Shown piece after piece: positions 24,630 to 37,500 of a stretch of DNA of 64,000 bases; the first letter of the stretch is position 1; every line of letters begins with the position of its first letter. The position numbers were made by a program, and so were the translations under genes. The notes under the pieces were generated by a model. The model searched no databases. It was not told where the DNA came from and saw only the letters and a program-made list of their open reading frames with translations. This stretch comes from Myrica gale (lineage: Eukaryota > Streptophyta > Magnoliopsida > Fagales > Myricaceae): NCBI GenBank assembly GCA_963930655.1, contig OZ005605.1:5153501-5217500 (forward strand), given 5' to 3'.

Positions 24630-25015
24630 TGGCGCATGCGTATGGTTTGGAGTTGCAGGAATAAGGTCATCCATGAAGGGAAATGCATGGATGTGCTAAC
24701 TCTCTCTACTAATTAACGCAGCTTTGAACACTCGGGGGCATGGAAGGTGAGGCAGCGACAACAAGGCTTGGAGCTGAAATGACGTTTGACAAAGGGTGGC
24801 AGCATGTGATTCTAGAAGGAGATTCCTCCCCGGTGATCAAATCCATCAAAAGTTTCATCCAAACTTTCCTCCATTGCACTAACTAGAGAATAGTAAACTT
24901 TTGAACTCTTTGCATACATGGTCGGTTCACCATCTCAACCGAGGTGCAAAAAATGTTGCGCACTAGTTAGCTCGTTGGGCCGCCGTGTTCAAGGTTCATT
25001 GAAGTGTGAGAGAGA
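24630..25015 (+). pseudogene. Degenerate LINE RNase H remnant
   Basis: With frameshifts and stops, the plus strand still shows pieces typical of the RNase H-like C-terminus of plant L1 elements: a 'VILEGDSSPVIKSI'-like stretch near 24812-24853 and an 'HLNRGA..VAH.LARWAA'-like stretch near 24930-24985. The rest of the domain is broken. It is an old relic of the same kind as the fragment at 30128-31079. Confidence 0.55.
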
Positions 25016-26800
25016 TTCAGAGGTTATAATTCCACTGCTTGGTGCTAGTTCGAGTGGGTCATTCAAATGGCTTCCTTTAGGGCTTGTTAGGTAGCAAAAG
25101 TTGTGGTAGACAAGGTCACCGGTTGTAAGTGGTTCTTTCATTTAGTAGATTGATTAACCAAAATTGAGTTCGAAAAGGTTTTAGGAGTTCCTCAAAGTCA
25201 TTTTCACTACTTCCGCTTGGTGGAACACGCGAATCTCCATTTTCGTCTCTTTTCACATTCACTTTCTTAAGGCACGTCAGAATCTTGTGAAAATGATTGG
25301 AGTTTATCTCTTTAGATTTTTACTTCATTTCAAGGTTAATTTTTATCTTAAGTTTGAAATCTACCGTATTCTTAAAAAATGGAGCTTTTCGCATTAATAT
25401 TTTTCACAATGTGCGGAATTTTGATTTCTTTGTTTCGAATAACTTATGACTTTTGCTCCTTAGAAGGATTTGTACTTTAGATTATAACGCTTTGGTATAG
25501 TTAATCTCATTGAAATTGAGTTTCTCATTTTCAATTAGAATCAATTTAAATTTCTTGTGGGACACGATTTAGATCCTACAATTACCTAGAGGGGGTGAAT
25601 ATGAATTAAAAAATTATAGCACAATAGAAAACACTCTAATGTGGAAATCCCAACATAGATTTGTTGCATGTCAATCAGCTCTATGCAAAGACAATAATGA
25701 CTCTATTTAACCAAATTAATCAATTTTAAGAACACTTGGACTTTGCCAAAAACACTTAGTGTGCAAAATAATCTTGTTCTAATTTTTTTGAACCAAGATT
25801 CACAACCAAGAAATCCAAACTCAAAATTACATATATCTATCAATCAAGCAAGCAATTTAAAAGCGGTCAAGTATGGAAACATTCAAACATAACACAAAGA
25901 ACACACAAGATTGTTTACGAAGCGGAAAACCCTTTGAGGAACTCCTTCATGGCTTTTTGTTGTGATGATTGATTTTCTTTTTCAGTACAAAAGGAAGACC
26001 ATCGAAAATCTTGATTTTTCAAATCTTCAAGAACATAGCCTTCACAAATCTTCACAAATCTCTCAACGAAAAGCTTTCGAATTGTTTCTGAAATGTTTAT
26101 GTACTCTTTGCGTTGAAGTCTATTTTCCAACAACTCAAAAATCCCTTTTATATGAATGGGTAAATGCCATCTATAAGTTAAATTTTTACAGCGTTCGAGC
26201 TTGAGCCTCAGGCTAGCTCTAAAATACAACGTGATTTCTTCAAGCTCTCATCAAGCTTGCCCAAACAAAGCTTAACCACTTTGACAGCTCTATAACTTCC
26301 AGATTTCTTCACTTCTTTAATCTTGTCAACTTAATCACATTCTCTTGATCAATCTCATCCCAGACAACATTTCTTTACATAACACTTGACACGGAACAAA
26401 GTCAACACTATACATTAGGAACTAACAATCTCCCTCTTTGACAATTGCATAACAAAACCTAATACAACCAATTCTTACCAAATTTTGTCAATCACCAAAA
26501 CAAAATTCAGTTTAAAACTTTACACAACCTATTCTAAAATGATAGGACTCAATGAAACGTGTCATGGTTCTTTTGGTACCTGCAATTACACTTGATACAA
26601 AAAATAATTATACAATATATATATCAAGATCAGAACAATTATCCTCATATTTTCATATCAAACAATAAACAAAAATATGTAACTCCAACATAAGCAAAAC
26701 AACAAAAGCATCATCATATATCATATCCATATCTCCAACAACAACTAAACACGACTCCCCCTTACTATTCTCTCCCTTTTTGTCACAATTAATGAAAGGG
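25016..26800. other. AT-rich region, probable decayed retroelement
   Basis: No intact gene is seen. The phrase 'CCTACAATTACCTAGAGGGGGTGAATA' (25576-25602) and the AAC/CAAA-rich sequence after it resemble non-coding parts of plant LTR retrotransposons. The remnant coding piece at 26801-27040 lies at its end. This interpretation is weak. Confidence 0.3.
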
Positions 26801-27040
26801 TCATTCATCCATATCTGCATCAGAGTCATTTAAAAGATCGTCTTCATCATCATCTTCTACATCAACTCCACTTCCAGCCATGTAGGTGGAAGCATCAGTA
26901 GCAACAGCTGCCTCAACACCTTCCTTAGCATCAACAACCTCTTCGTGACCGAGATATTGCTTTATCCAAGCAACATCCTTACTAATTAAAGAGGACTCAA
27001 CTTGAAGAGAATTTAAAGTTGACCTTTGGTGTTGAGATGT
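26801..27040 (-). pseudogene. C-terminal remnant of a retroelement/Transposase_32-type protein
   Basis: The minus strand reads openly for about 79 codons to a TGA at 26801-26803. It contains TLNSLQVESSLISKDVAWIKQ, then YLGHEE, and ends in a strongly acidic tail (VEDDDEDDLLNDSDADMDE). The coiled-coil-like segment followed by a YLG motif parallels the C-terminal part of the protein at 50964-52343 (IKSQLQRIQEHLG). The N-terminal domain is missing, so this is a fragment. Confidence 0.45.
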
Positions 27041-30000
27041 GATATTCCCTTTTTTTTATTCCCTTGTTTGCCATGTGATATTATGTATATTATATGATAT
27101 GTTTAATTATCTCTTCCCTGAGCTTACTTAATATCTTTCTCTCTCTATTTTTTTAAAATATGTAATTGCATTAATTTTTTACATTATTTCTCATTGAGTT
27201 TGCTATGTATTATTATTTAATTTCTATTTCCATTAAAGGATTTAGTTTTGTTAAAGTCTTTCATAATGCTATTTCTCTTTTATTTTATCTCTTGTTTATA
27301 TTCATAGTGCTTAGCATGTTTCATGGACCTTAGCTAGCATTTTATTATATTCATAATGCTTAGCATGTTTCATGGACCTTAACTAGCATTTTATTAATCT
27401 TCCTAAGCTTATAGGCGAATATTGTTCCCTTATGTTATACCCTATTGTCTAATGTTCTTCATGTTTGCATTTTTCCATTAATTTGTTTGAAGAGACCATG
27501 TTTAGCCGAAATATATGCCTTTCTCTCACATTTTTTTCTCTCTCCCCTCTACCCGAATGGTACGTGCATGAATGCTTGGCTTCTTTTTGTCTTCTTGTGC
27601 ATTGTATTTAATGTTGGGAGACCACATATCATAAACCTAAAGTTTCCTTCTTTGTGTTGAGTTCTAGCTAATGATTACAAAGGGCTAAACCAATTCTTAT
27701 ATTTTGCATTCCTTGGATGTTTCCGACATTTAGAGAGTGTAGGGAGCGAGAGAGTATCGTGTGAAGCATAGAATCAAAGAAGAAAAAGAGGAAAAAGAGA
27801 AGAGGAAGAAGAAGAAAGTGTAACCGAAAAGGGAGAAAAGGAGAAGAATAAGTTGAGAGAGAGGTTCAGTTGTCCCCTCCCTTTTTGGTCCCTTTCACCT
27901 TTTTACTTTCTTTTCCTAACTCTTATCTTACTTTTAGGGTGCTTTGTCTAAAAGAAAACATCTTATATCCACCGAATAGGAGAGGTAAGAGGTTATTTCA
28001 CGTTAGGATAAGTAAAATGTCATCATGCATGTAGGTTAGAATTTTGATCATATAACATGTCCATTATCATGTTAGAAGGGAGATTAGGTTGCTGGAATAA
28101 GGAAATTGTTGAGGTTTACTTGAGAAAATCGAGGAATTCACGAAATAGGTAAAACAAGGCTCTCTTGTGTTAAGTTTGAGGTCAGTACAATTAGGCTATG
28201 ATCGTATGTGTCAAATGGGATCTTCTGGCCTCCAAATTTGGAGGGTTAGCTCAGAACAGGTTAAGGAATATTTGGTTAGAATTTCAGCTCCTTTGGAGGT
28301 ATGGTTAGGAAGTTATTAGCTTTCAAAGTTAGGGGTAAGACTGAAATTTTTTCTAAAACGGATCACTTTAGGTATATTCGAATTATTCTAGGACTCAATG
28401 AAACGTTGATTTTTTTGTATTTTGCTTTTTGGGCTGACCTAGTTGGGCCTTAGAATTCCTGAACCTTATTCTAATATAGCCTTGCATTGTAGGCCCAAGT
28501 TGTGGTCCTTATTGGACTTAGAGAAACAAAATAAACCTTAGATCATTTAGGTGCATGTTGGACTTGCCTATTAAAGTTTTAAAACACTTCGCATCTCATT
28601 AGCTTTCTGATCTTCATATCTCATGCATGTTTTGATTATTGCTAGTTTATTGACTTGATCATATTCCTTAGAATGTAGCAAAGCAAAAGCATGCAGATTT
28701 TTTTTTAATGTACAAAACACCCAATTGCTTTGCACTGATTTTTGTGACAAAATATGTGGATTTAGACCCTGAGAAAATTCGGATAGGTTTATGTAGTGTA
28801 CTGGACGAAGCCCTAAAAATTTGAAGAGGAAATGATGAGAAAAAGAGGTGCAAATGAACAAAAAAGGGATCAGGGACAGTTTCGGGATTTGTTGAAAAAT
28901 CAGGGGTAAAAACGTCCAAAAAAAATCTGGGCCCATGACATTGTTAAAAATTGTTTAGAGGTTCTAGGGTAAAAATTTGGGTCAAAACTATTGAAATTCG
29001 AGGTCCAAATCACAAGGATTCGTTAAGGGTCATAATTGGCCCATTAAGCAACAATTAAATAAAACAAAATAAAAATTGGGATTTAATATAGGAGGCCCAT
29101 TAGGCCTGGCCACTTATGGCTGATAATTGAAATAAAACTTTAAGAAAATAAGTAACGGTTAATTATTCAATAATACTACTTGATCCTAAGTAGTTAATCA
29201 ATTTCAATTTCAAATTGACAAAGTGGCTAGTACATATTAATATATTTGGCTGACACAGTTAGTTTAGTATTCTTGAAAGTTGTGGAAAGCCACTTACATG
29301 CATACTTAGTGATAAGTAGCCAAAATTGGATTAAATTAAGATCTGCAAGAGTTGAGAATTTAAAGTATAGAAAGCTAACATTTCTCTTCTAAGTGTCTAA
29401 CATTTGATTATGCCTACAAAAAGTCATCCTGCATCAACATAGAATGGGTATTCAGATTTTATTGACCGAAATGACGAATAGAAACTCATACTCAGAGGTG
29501 GTCCTGAGATAGGGTGACGATACCGTTCACATTGGGATAGTGCAAGCCACTACTGAGAGGATAGTGGTTGGTATCCCTAGGCGATGAAACAATGCATGTC
29601 TAACCGGGTCCTAGTGCTGGGGCATGAGATAGTCCCAGAGGAGAGGAGGGACGCACAACCTGGACTATGAGTGTTAAACAGAGCACAATAGGGACACCTC
29701 TACCAGACCGAAAAAATAAAGAAAGTGAAATGACTGGAGAAACAAATGCATTGCATTGCTCATATCGCATTAATTGCCTTATTACAAATATTGCTTTATG
29801 ATTAATTATTTACTATTTATGTTATTTCGATTTTATATCATTGCATGCCAGGTTCCCTTATTCCCTCCATACTGAGTCAGTAGAACTTACCCATTTTATT
29901 TTGTTATTTCTTTGCAAGTGCCTTATTTAAAAATATAAGGGATAATTGATTTCAAACACTTTGCACCTCTATTAAAATTTTTGGTTAATTTGGATCAAAA

Positions 30001-30122
30001 TGATTTTTTGGTATACAAAATGACAATTTTTACTCTATAATTTCTTTTGGTAGTGACCATTTAATGAGGGTAAAACCATAATTTTGTGGCAAAAAAATAA
30101 TTTGTCTACATACTGATTGAGT
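27041..30122. other. Gene-poor repeat-rich region, possible LTR-type sequence
   Basis: No reading frame here shows a domain. A 49-bp phrase is tandemly duplicated at 27301-27399 (TTCATAGTGCTTAGCATG and TTCATAATGCTTAGCATG). A GA-rich run covers about 27775-27870. The segment around 29470-29930 (GCACAACCTGGACTATGAG, CTGAGTCAGTAGAACTTACC) resembles the non-coding part of plant LTR elements and shares its layout with the candidate solo LTR at 21083-22827 read in reverse. Boundaries were not found. Confidence 0.35.
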
Positions 30123-30127
30123 GAATA

Positions 30128-31079
30128 TTGCTTCTCTGGATGTAGGACAAACATTTTCTGGTTTGAAAATCCATCTGAGGACCAATTGTCGTGCGCTATA
30201 TGCCATAATGCTCCGGAGTCGCTTGATCATTTATTTTTTGGTTGTCCGCTGGCTTGTATGGTATGGATGGAGTCTCCTTGGACTCTGAATATCCAAGAAC
30301 TGGCTCGTCGGGGTATAGGAGATTGGATACACTTGATTCTTAATGCAGATCCAATTCTCGCGTTGTCATTGGTGGAATCTCAGAAATTCACTCTATACTC
30401 GGCCATCCTTGTTGATTCAATTAGGTTTGCTTGTAACCAATATGTTCACCATGGTATTCAAGTGGAACCTTTGACGGTGATAAGTAAAGTTCGGATGCTC
30501 TATCATGAACACTCCACCGCGTGGAATGAGCTGTTACATCCTGCTCCTAAGCCGACCTGGAGTCCTCCTCCTACTCATGGTTGGAAAATAAACTTTGACG
30601 TCGTTGTTAGAAGATCGTGTTTGGTAACTGCAGCTGTGTGCAAAAACTCAAATGGTCATGTTCTCTTTGCGTGGACAAAGAGCTTTCCTCCTAGTGGTCC
30701 CCTCGTGGGTGAGGCTAGAGCGCATTATCTGCCGTTCAAGAGGCGTCCTTCCTTTCCTAGGATCTTATAATGTTTGAAGGTGACTCAAAGATTGTTATTG
30801 ATGCTATTTCCCAAGAGGATTATCAGGCTGATTGGAGTCTTCAGAGCATTATTGCAGATATTTTGTTGCTTATATGTCGACATAGATCTTGGTCTTTTGC
30901 TCATGTTTCGCGTGATGCTAACTCAACTGCCCATTACCTTGCTAAATGGGCGTTTGATGGAAATCTTATAGGGAATATCCCCACTCCCATGTTTCCTAAT
31001 TGTATTCTCAACTGTGACAACCCCAGGATCCCTCCTTGAGGCTCCTTGGGTTATGAATAAAGTTTACTTAGAAAAAAAA
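30128..31079 (+). mobile_element. 5'-truncated L1-type LINE fragment (zf-RVT and RNase H)
   Basis: The plus strand encodes the end of a plant L1 ORF2. It begins inside the zinc-binding RT-associated domain (CAICHNAPESLDHLFFGC), then gives an RNase H-like domain starting WKINFD and ending FAHVSRDANSTAHYLAKWA, broken by a frameshift near 30760. It ends in a short A-run (31072-31079). The flanking GAATA (30123-30127 and 31080-31084) is a likely short target duplication. Because plant L1 insertion starts at the 3' end, 5' truncation is the usual outcome. A paralogous empty site is visible at 24040-24215. Confidence 0.8.
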
Positions 31080-31319
31080 GAATACCATCGTGATGGATAT
31101 ATAGTTTATAAAAGGAATCCAGCACATAAAAGGAAATTCAAAACTATTATTGAAATTTAGATTAGTCTATAACATAAATTTGAAGTGTTATATCTAGGTA
31201 AATATTCTTCAGTACTATATAATTGAAAAATACCAATTACATATCTAGTTAATTTGTTCATAAAATAGACAATCATTCAATAGCTCATATGATACAGCGC
31301 TTCAAGATTACGACAAATA

Positions 31320-31785
31320 TCAACGAGGCTCAATGGTGATCTTGACTTTAACTTCAGAATCTCGAGTAACATAATACTTGGACAACGGATGATTATCCTC
31401 CATTTTCTTGCATAGGCGGAAAAGAGTTGCATTTGAGGTGGAATTCCCCAACGCCGTAATATTTCACTCTTCGAATCTTCTACACTTTGTGTTTCTCTTA
31501 CCCTGAAGTGATCTTCCATGGAAGCAGATCTTACCGCAACACGAAATTTGGGTTGTCCAGGCGAGGGTGCGACTTCCAAATCAAGCATTACCAGACCATC
31601 GTGCTCGAACCCATAAGATTCTAAAGAATGATGATTTTCAAGTGTTAAGTGGCAAAACTGAAGGGTTTGCCTAGCAACTTCCACATCCAAACCTCTTTAA
31701 TTCTCTCCTTCAGTTGGAGAACGGTGGCAGAAGGCGGCAATGCAATCTCGGGTATCACCTCACCTCCAGCGATTTTGATGAACAT
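31320..31785 (-). pseudogene. Tandem ubiquitin-like domain protein, pseudogene
   Basis: Minus-strand reading from the ATG at 31785 starts MFIKIAGGEVIPEIALPPSA, the beta-hairpin start of a ubiquitin fold. A frameshift follows near 31690, after which VARQTLQFCHLTLENHHSLE continues the fold (compare the QTLIF.G..L segment of ubiquitin). A second ubiquitin-like unit starts RVAVRSASMEDHFRVRET. Near 31430 another one-base loss occurs, and the third frame ends with YYVTRDSEVKVKITIEPR and a stop at 31320-31322. Two frame breaks in an otherwise readable gene show a fairly recent pseudogene. No di-glycine tail for conjugation is seen. The parent gene is not identified. Confidence 0.6.
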
Positions 31786-32082
31786 CGATGGTTATGGAAA
31801 ACGGGAGAAAAGCTTTGGAAGAAAAATGTAGGGGGAAGTACGTAGTTTTCTAATTTCCTCACTTCTTTTAGAGGAGCTCTTGAAATTAGGTTATAATTTA
31901 TATTATATACGAAACCAAGGTTGGAAGGTATGAAAGAATGGTGAAATTCACACAATTGGGTTCACTCTCATGAGAAAAAGTATAGGAAGGTTAGAGAAAA
32001 TGGCTTTTCAGATCTTTCTATTTCGGTTCAAGTCTCTCGATTGGGTAGGGCCATTTTAGCCTACTATTTTTTTGGCCTAAAT
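31786..32082. other. Spacer
   Basis: No gene is supported. It may include the decayed promoter of the minus-strand ubiquitin-like pseudogene. Confidence 0.4.
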
Positions 32083-33578
32083 TAGGGCTGCACAACTCTG
32101 GTGTAGGTGCCAGTTTTGGCCCTACACCGGGTAGGCCGGTTTGGAAAAAATTACCACCTACACCTACACTGTTAAGGCCAAAAATCGGCCCTTAGCGGTG
32201 GCGGTTTCCGGTTATCCTACATTCATATTTAACCATTTTTTAGCATTTTATGCACTTCGCCCAATATATATTTTTTTCTTTTTTCTTTTGGTCCATTAAT
32301 CACATATCAATACAATCCTAAACTAATGAAATCAAAATTCCAAAATCAATAAAATTAAAGATCATCTTAAAAGATAAGATGAGAATTTAAAGTCCAAAGT
32401 AATATAGACGTAATTGTAAGTAGAAACTATTACCTTTTGAAAAATCCAGTTTAGACCCTAACAATACTTAGAGGAGAGAATATGTGTTTTCCCTCTAATT
32501 AATAAATCAATAACAATTTTAAAACATGTTCAAAACTTAATAGGGTTTTCCTTGGTTTCACAAGGAAAATCCAAAAATTCAGCAATTTTTTAAAATTTGC
32601 TGGAAGTTGCTAGAGCGTGTGTCAAGCGCTCATCGAACGCTTATTTTTCAGTCTGAAATTTTAACTGAGCGCTCGAGTGCTTGTCAAACGCTAGTCAAAC
32701 GTGATGACTCTGTCTCAATTTTTTTCAAAGGCGCTCGAGCGCTTGTCAAACGCTGGTCAAACGTGATGACTCTATCTAAATTTTGGACATAAAATTTTGC
32801 CAATACAAAAAATGCACTAACACCTTTGTTACATTAGGATGGTCAAGCTTGTGCCAAACGACAACCTCTTGTGTAAAAGCTGCTCTAAGAGAATTAAATA
32901 CCAATTATTTGATGCTATTGATTAAAACACAAGATCTCTTATAGTGTTCAATGTGAAAACCAGAATCACTTCCTCAGTTTTATACTTTACAAGTAAGGTT
33001 TTGGAATAAATTTCAGAAGTAGGGTACTTTTTTTATTAAAAAAATGAAATCACTTTTGAAATTAGGACATGGTACTTAATTAATATTAAATAAATTTGTA
33101 GCTTTAATTTGAAAGGAACAATGGAAATATATATTTTTTAATAAATTTATTCCAAACTAACCAGTAGTACTTATTAATCTTCAAACATATATAATCAAGA
33201 TTCCATATGTATAAGATTGGGCATAACATATATAGTCCAATCAATAGAACTTAAAAATAGTATGAACTTGAATTTGCTGAGGAGCATTCGAGCAAGTCCA
33301 GCTCTCTTTATTGCCCTTGTGAAGTAGCTAGCCTCCATTTGAATCTGCAACCGAAGAACACTCGAAGTGTGAAGTTAATGTAGCTCATCAACAAGCAAAA
33401 GTAGAACTACAGTTAAAGAATGTGGAAAGGCCTGACTAAAAAAAATCATGGTACCCGGGAACCGGGAAAAACCCCGGCTTTTAAAAAAAAAGAAACCTAC
33501 ACCGACACCGGTTAGGCCGGGTACCGGGAACCCGGTGTCGGTGCCTCTGGAATTTTTCGGTGGTACTGTGCAGTCCTA
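32083..33578. mobile_element. hAT-type non-autonomous element (copy F)
   Basis: The ends TAGGGCTGCACAACTC and, inverted, TAGGACTGCACAGTACC are flanked by the perfect 8-bp duplication GCCTAAAT (32075-32082 and 33579-33586). Subterminal TAGGCCGGT and CCGGTGTCGGTG motifs occur at both ends. The 1.5-kb interior has no transposase. It includes a 62-bp tandem repeat with GCGCTCGAG at 32669 and 32731. Confidence 0.88.
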
Positions 33579-34443
33579 GCCTAAATAACACTGAACATCC
33601 TCTTCCACGATCATGACTTTGAGTTGGCTTTTAGTGTTGGCCTTTGAGAGGATACCATTATATATAAACGCGTATATTTGTGCTTATTGGCTCGCCACTA
33701 TGCAAAATACACGCGTGGTTGCGTCGCATTTTCCTACGGGGAGTGACGGAGTGTCTTTTTCTTTTTTAACCATGTCCATAGGTTTTTATTGCATATTGGA
33801 ATCCTAGTACAAACAAAATCAACTATGGATCAAATGGGTCGGAATACCACAAATGTTTCATGTCGGGTAGAGAGCGCAGTGATACGATACGGTAGACATG
33901 GCTACTGGGACCAATATGTGATAGTGTTAGGATGTCGCTTCCAAGAGAAAGTATGACAATGGGGACACGACAAATGCACCAAGGACTGGCAAAGCCCACC
34001 GGGGATTGATACAACCGAAAAAAAACAACATAGCCTAATAAGGGACCAAAACAAAGCATAAAAGCTAACTAAAACTAAAGATCGAGCCTAGAAACAGAGG
34101 AGGCCGCTAAAAAGGGCCATAGGAAACTAAAATAGGAGCGGCGTGTGAGCGCCATGCACCATCGGTGAAGGGCTGAACTGGAGCAGACCGGAGTATCAAG
34201 ATGCGTGGGATCCATCCAGGTAGCTGTATCTTCCATCGATCCCTGGATAAAATGTTGAGGTAATTTCATAGAGCTTTTGTACATTTAGGTCAATGGCGTA
34301 ACAGTCCTCAAGGATAGAATGATTTGTCCTTGTACCTACGAAAGATAAATTTGTAGTCCTTTAACAAAAAAATTTAGCTTAAAAACATAAGCATACTTTT
34401 TTTGGACTTTGATAGGATAGATATCAATGATAACGTTATATAT
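33579..34443. other. Spacer between hAT copy F and the LINE
   Basis: Several short frames occur on the minus strand (33823-34284) but none carries a recognisable domain. No gene is called. Confidence 0.4.
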
Positions 34444-34510
34444 GTTCTAAGAGTATATTTTTTTTTTTTTCTAAGCAAACATGCATAAACAAAATAAGAA
34501 GTTCGTACAA

Positions 34511-37500
34511 TCACGGGGGAAGAGGGGGATTATCAGAATCCAAAATGTCAACAGGGATACAACTGGCAGGAATTGACCCATCAAAATTTTCAGCAATAGC
34601 CCATTTAGCAAGGTTATGCGCCAGCCTATTAGCACCACGTCTAACATGAGTCATTCTCCAGAGGGGATGAGCATCCAACAAAGATTTAATAACCTGAATG
34701 AGCGAAGCGATAGACCAATCAGATTGGAAAATTTGGCATACTGAGTGCAGTGCAAACCTGAAGGTTGTCCCCTTCAAAAACAATAAGAAGGTAGTCAAGA
34801 AAACAAGCCTCATGAACAGCCAATAAGGCTGCTCGGGCCTCTCCTACCAAAGGAGTACCAGGAGACACTCTCTTTGTCCAAGCAAAGAGTACATTGCCAC
34901 TACTATTTCTGCACACAGCCGCAAGCATGGAAAAATCAGGTCTAATGGCAGCATCATAATTAAATTTCCAAACATTGCCAAGAGGTGGAGACCATTTGCA
35001 TATTTTATCTATAGCAACGCTTTGCCATGCCTTGGAATGCTCAGCATACAAGCTTTGGATTCTGCAAAGAATGGTACCAACATCTTCCTGCCGGCTATTA
35101 TGAATGATTTGATTTCTATAAAACCATATAACATCCATTAACACAGCAGCATAACGAATGAAATTTACCTTGTGCTCAATGGGGGGAAAGAGAATTCACC
35201 GGATCTAAAATAAAAGAGATCCAATCAGATATACCAAGGTCCCTGAACCGCAAAGTATGGAGCCCCCAAGGTGATTCATGCCGAGCTATAGAAGCCAACG
35301 GGCAGTAGAAAAATAAATGGACAAGAGACTCCTCTTCCTCCATACAAAAAGGACATAAAGAGAAGGCAGGACCTAAAGCAAGAACACGATTGAGATTGGA
35401 TTTGCAAGGCAAAAGATTCCATGCAACTTTCCAAATTAATAGCTTAAGTCGATCTTGCAAGTCCAAACGCCAAAGATTCTTCCATAGTCCAATGGGAAGA
35501 GCAGAAAAGTGAGAATCATTATGCCTCTCAAGAAAAGAATAGGCAAATTTGATGGTGAACTGACCTTTAGAGTCAGGGAGCCACACAAGCCGATCAACAC
35601 TAGGTGAGGGAGGAAGGTACAAATTTAATATAAGATCAGCTTCCCCTGGACGAAATAAATTTCTAACAACTTGCTCATCCCACCGTCTTGTTTGAGGATT
35701 AATCAGCTCTGCCACCCTCATATCTTCAAACTCAGGAGATCACAGAAGGAGGTGAGGGTATAAAATGAGCAAGTTGAGGAATCCAAGGGTCCTTCCAAAC
35801 CCTCACATTAGAACTAGAAGATACAATAAAACAACAGCCTTGTTGAAGGAAAGAACCCATTTTAACAATTCCTTTCCATAGCCATGAGGAAGAGACTGCA
35901 GTGGCATTATCCCACTGAAATTGAGAATGCATATATTTCGCCCGAAGAGCATGGATCCATGGTTTATCAGAGCTGGAATGAATAAGCCATCCAAGTTTCA
36001 GAAGACGTGCTATATTAACATACCACATTAACTTAAGGCCAAGACCTCCTGCTGATTTTGGGCGGCAGATTGAGGACCAAGCCATAGGCGTCCAGTTATG
36101 TCGCTTATCATCTTTGAAGCCCACCAAAACCTCATAAAGAGTGAATCCAATTGAGAACATAGAGATTTGGGCAGAAGAAAATGTGAAAAAGTGTAAGCTG
36201 GGAGGGCAGAGACAACTGTCTTAATCAAGCACGTTCGACCAGCTTGTGATAAAGCTTTGGCCTTCCACTCTTCAATGATAGTAGGTAGGCCCAAATGCTT
36301 CCCAGGATTGTTCAGATTTCTTAGCTGCAGCATAGAACAAATTTCAGCCTCTGTTTCCACCCTTGTATTCTTGCTAAAACTAACAGTAGACTTCCGCGGG
36401 TTGAGACATTGGCCTGACCATCGTGCATATTTGGAGAGGCAGGTTAAAATAGCTCGAGTTTTAGCTATCGTCGCATGAGAGAAAATGAGCAAATCATCGG
36501 CGAATAGTAAGTGGGTGACTGGCGGTGTAGCACGACCAATACGAACTCCATGAAAAAGGCGCTCTGCTTCAGCACGTAACAGCAGCCTAGATAACACCTC
36601 GGTTCCAATTATGAACAAGAACGGCGCTAGCGGATCACCTTGCCTTAGGCCGCGAGAGGGCTTTATCATCCCAAATGGAGAGTCATTCAATAATATAGAA
36701 CAAAAGGCTGTAGATAAACATTGTTCTATCCACCCAATGAAATTGGAATGAAATCCAAAGCACCTCAAGGCCGTTAAGATCAGACTCCACTCCATTCGTT
36801 CATAAGCTTTCTCAATGTTCGCCCGAATAGCCATCAATTTTCGGCCATTTCTCCTTGTTTTCAACATATGAAAAATCTCATGCGCCATAATAGAATTTTC
36901 ATAAATCTGTCTACCAGGAACAAAAGCGGCTTGAAGAGAAGAAATCATCTTGGCAATGACAGTCTGCAACCTATTAGCAAGAATTTTAGAAATAAGCTTG
37001 GACATGACATTACATAGGCTGAGTGGCCTATACTGAGACACTTGAGAGGGAAAATTGCCTTTCGAAATAAGTAGAAGATGACAATGATTAATTTCTTTCA
37101 ACATGAAGCCAGAAATAAAAAATCGTTGGACCATATTAACCACATTATGCGCCACAATGGACCAAAATTTTTTATAGAAAATGACAGTCATACCATCCGG
37201 CCCTGGGGCCTTAAAGGAACCCATAGAAAGTACAGTGACATGTATTTCATCAGTAGAAGGAATAATACACAAGACATGATTATCTTCCTCTGTAATAACC
37301 GATGGAATCAGCCCTTCTAAATCATCTGGGATAGCGGGATTTTGAGATTGAAACATATTCTGAAAATAATTACAGATATAATTGCCAATGTCTTCTCTCG
37401 AAGAGATCCAGGAACCTTCCTCAGTTTTTAGAAAATCAATAGCATTCCAGCCACTACGAATAATAGTAGAGGTATGAAAATACCTGGTGTTAAGATCGCT

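Noticed and set aside
28571-28936. Minus-strand 121-codon frame
   Set aside because: No domain, no promoter and a composition typical of chance frames in T-rich DNA of a repeat region.
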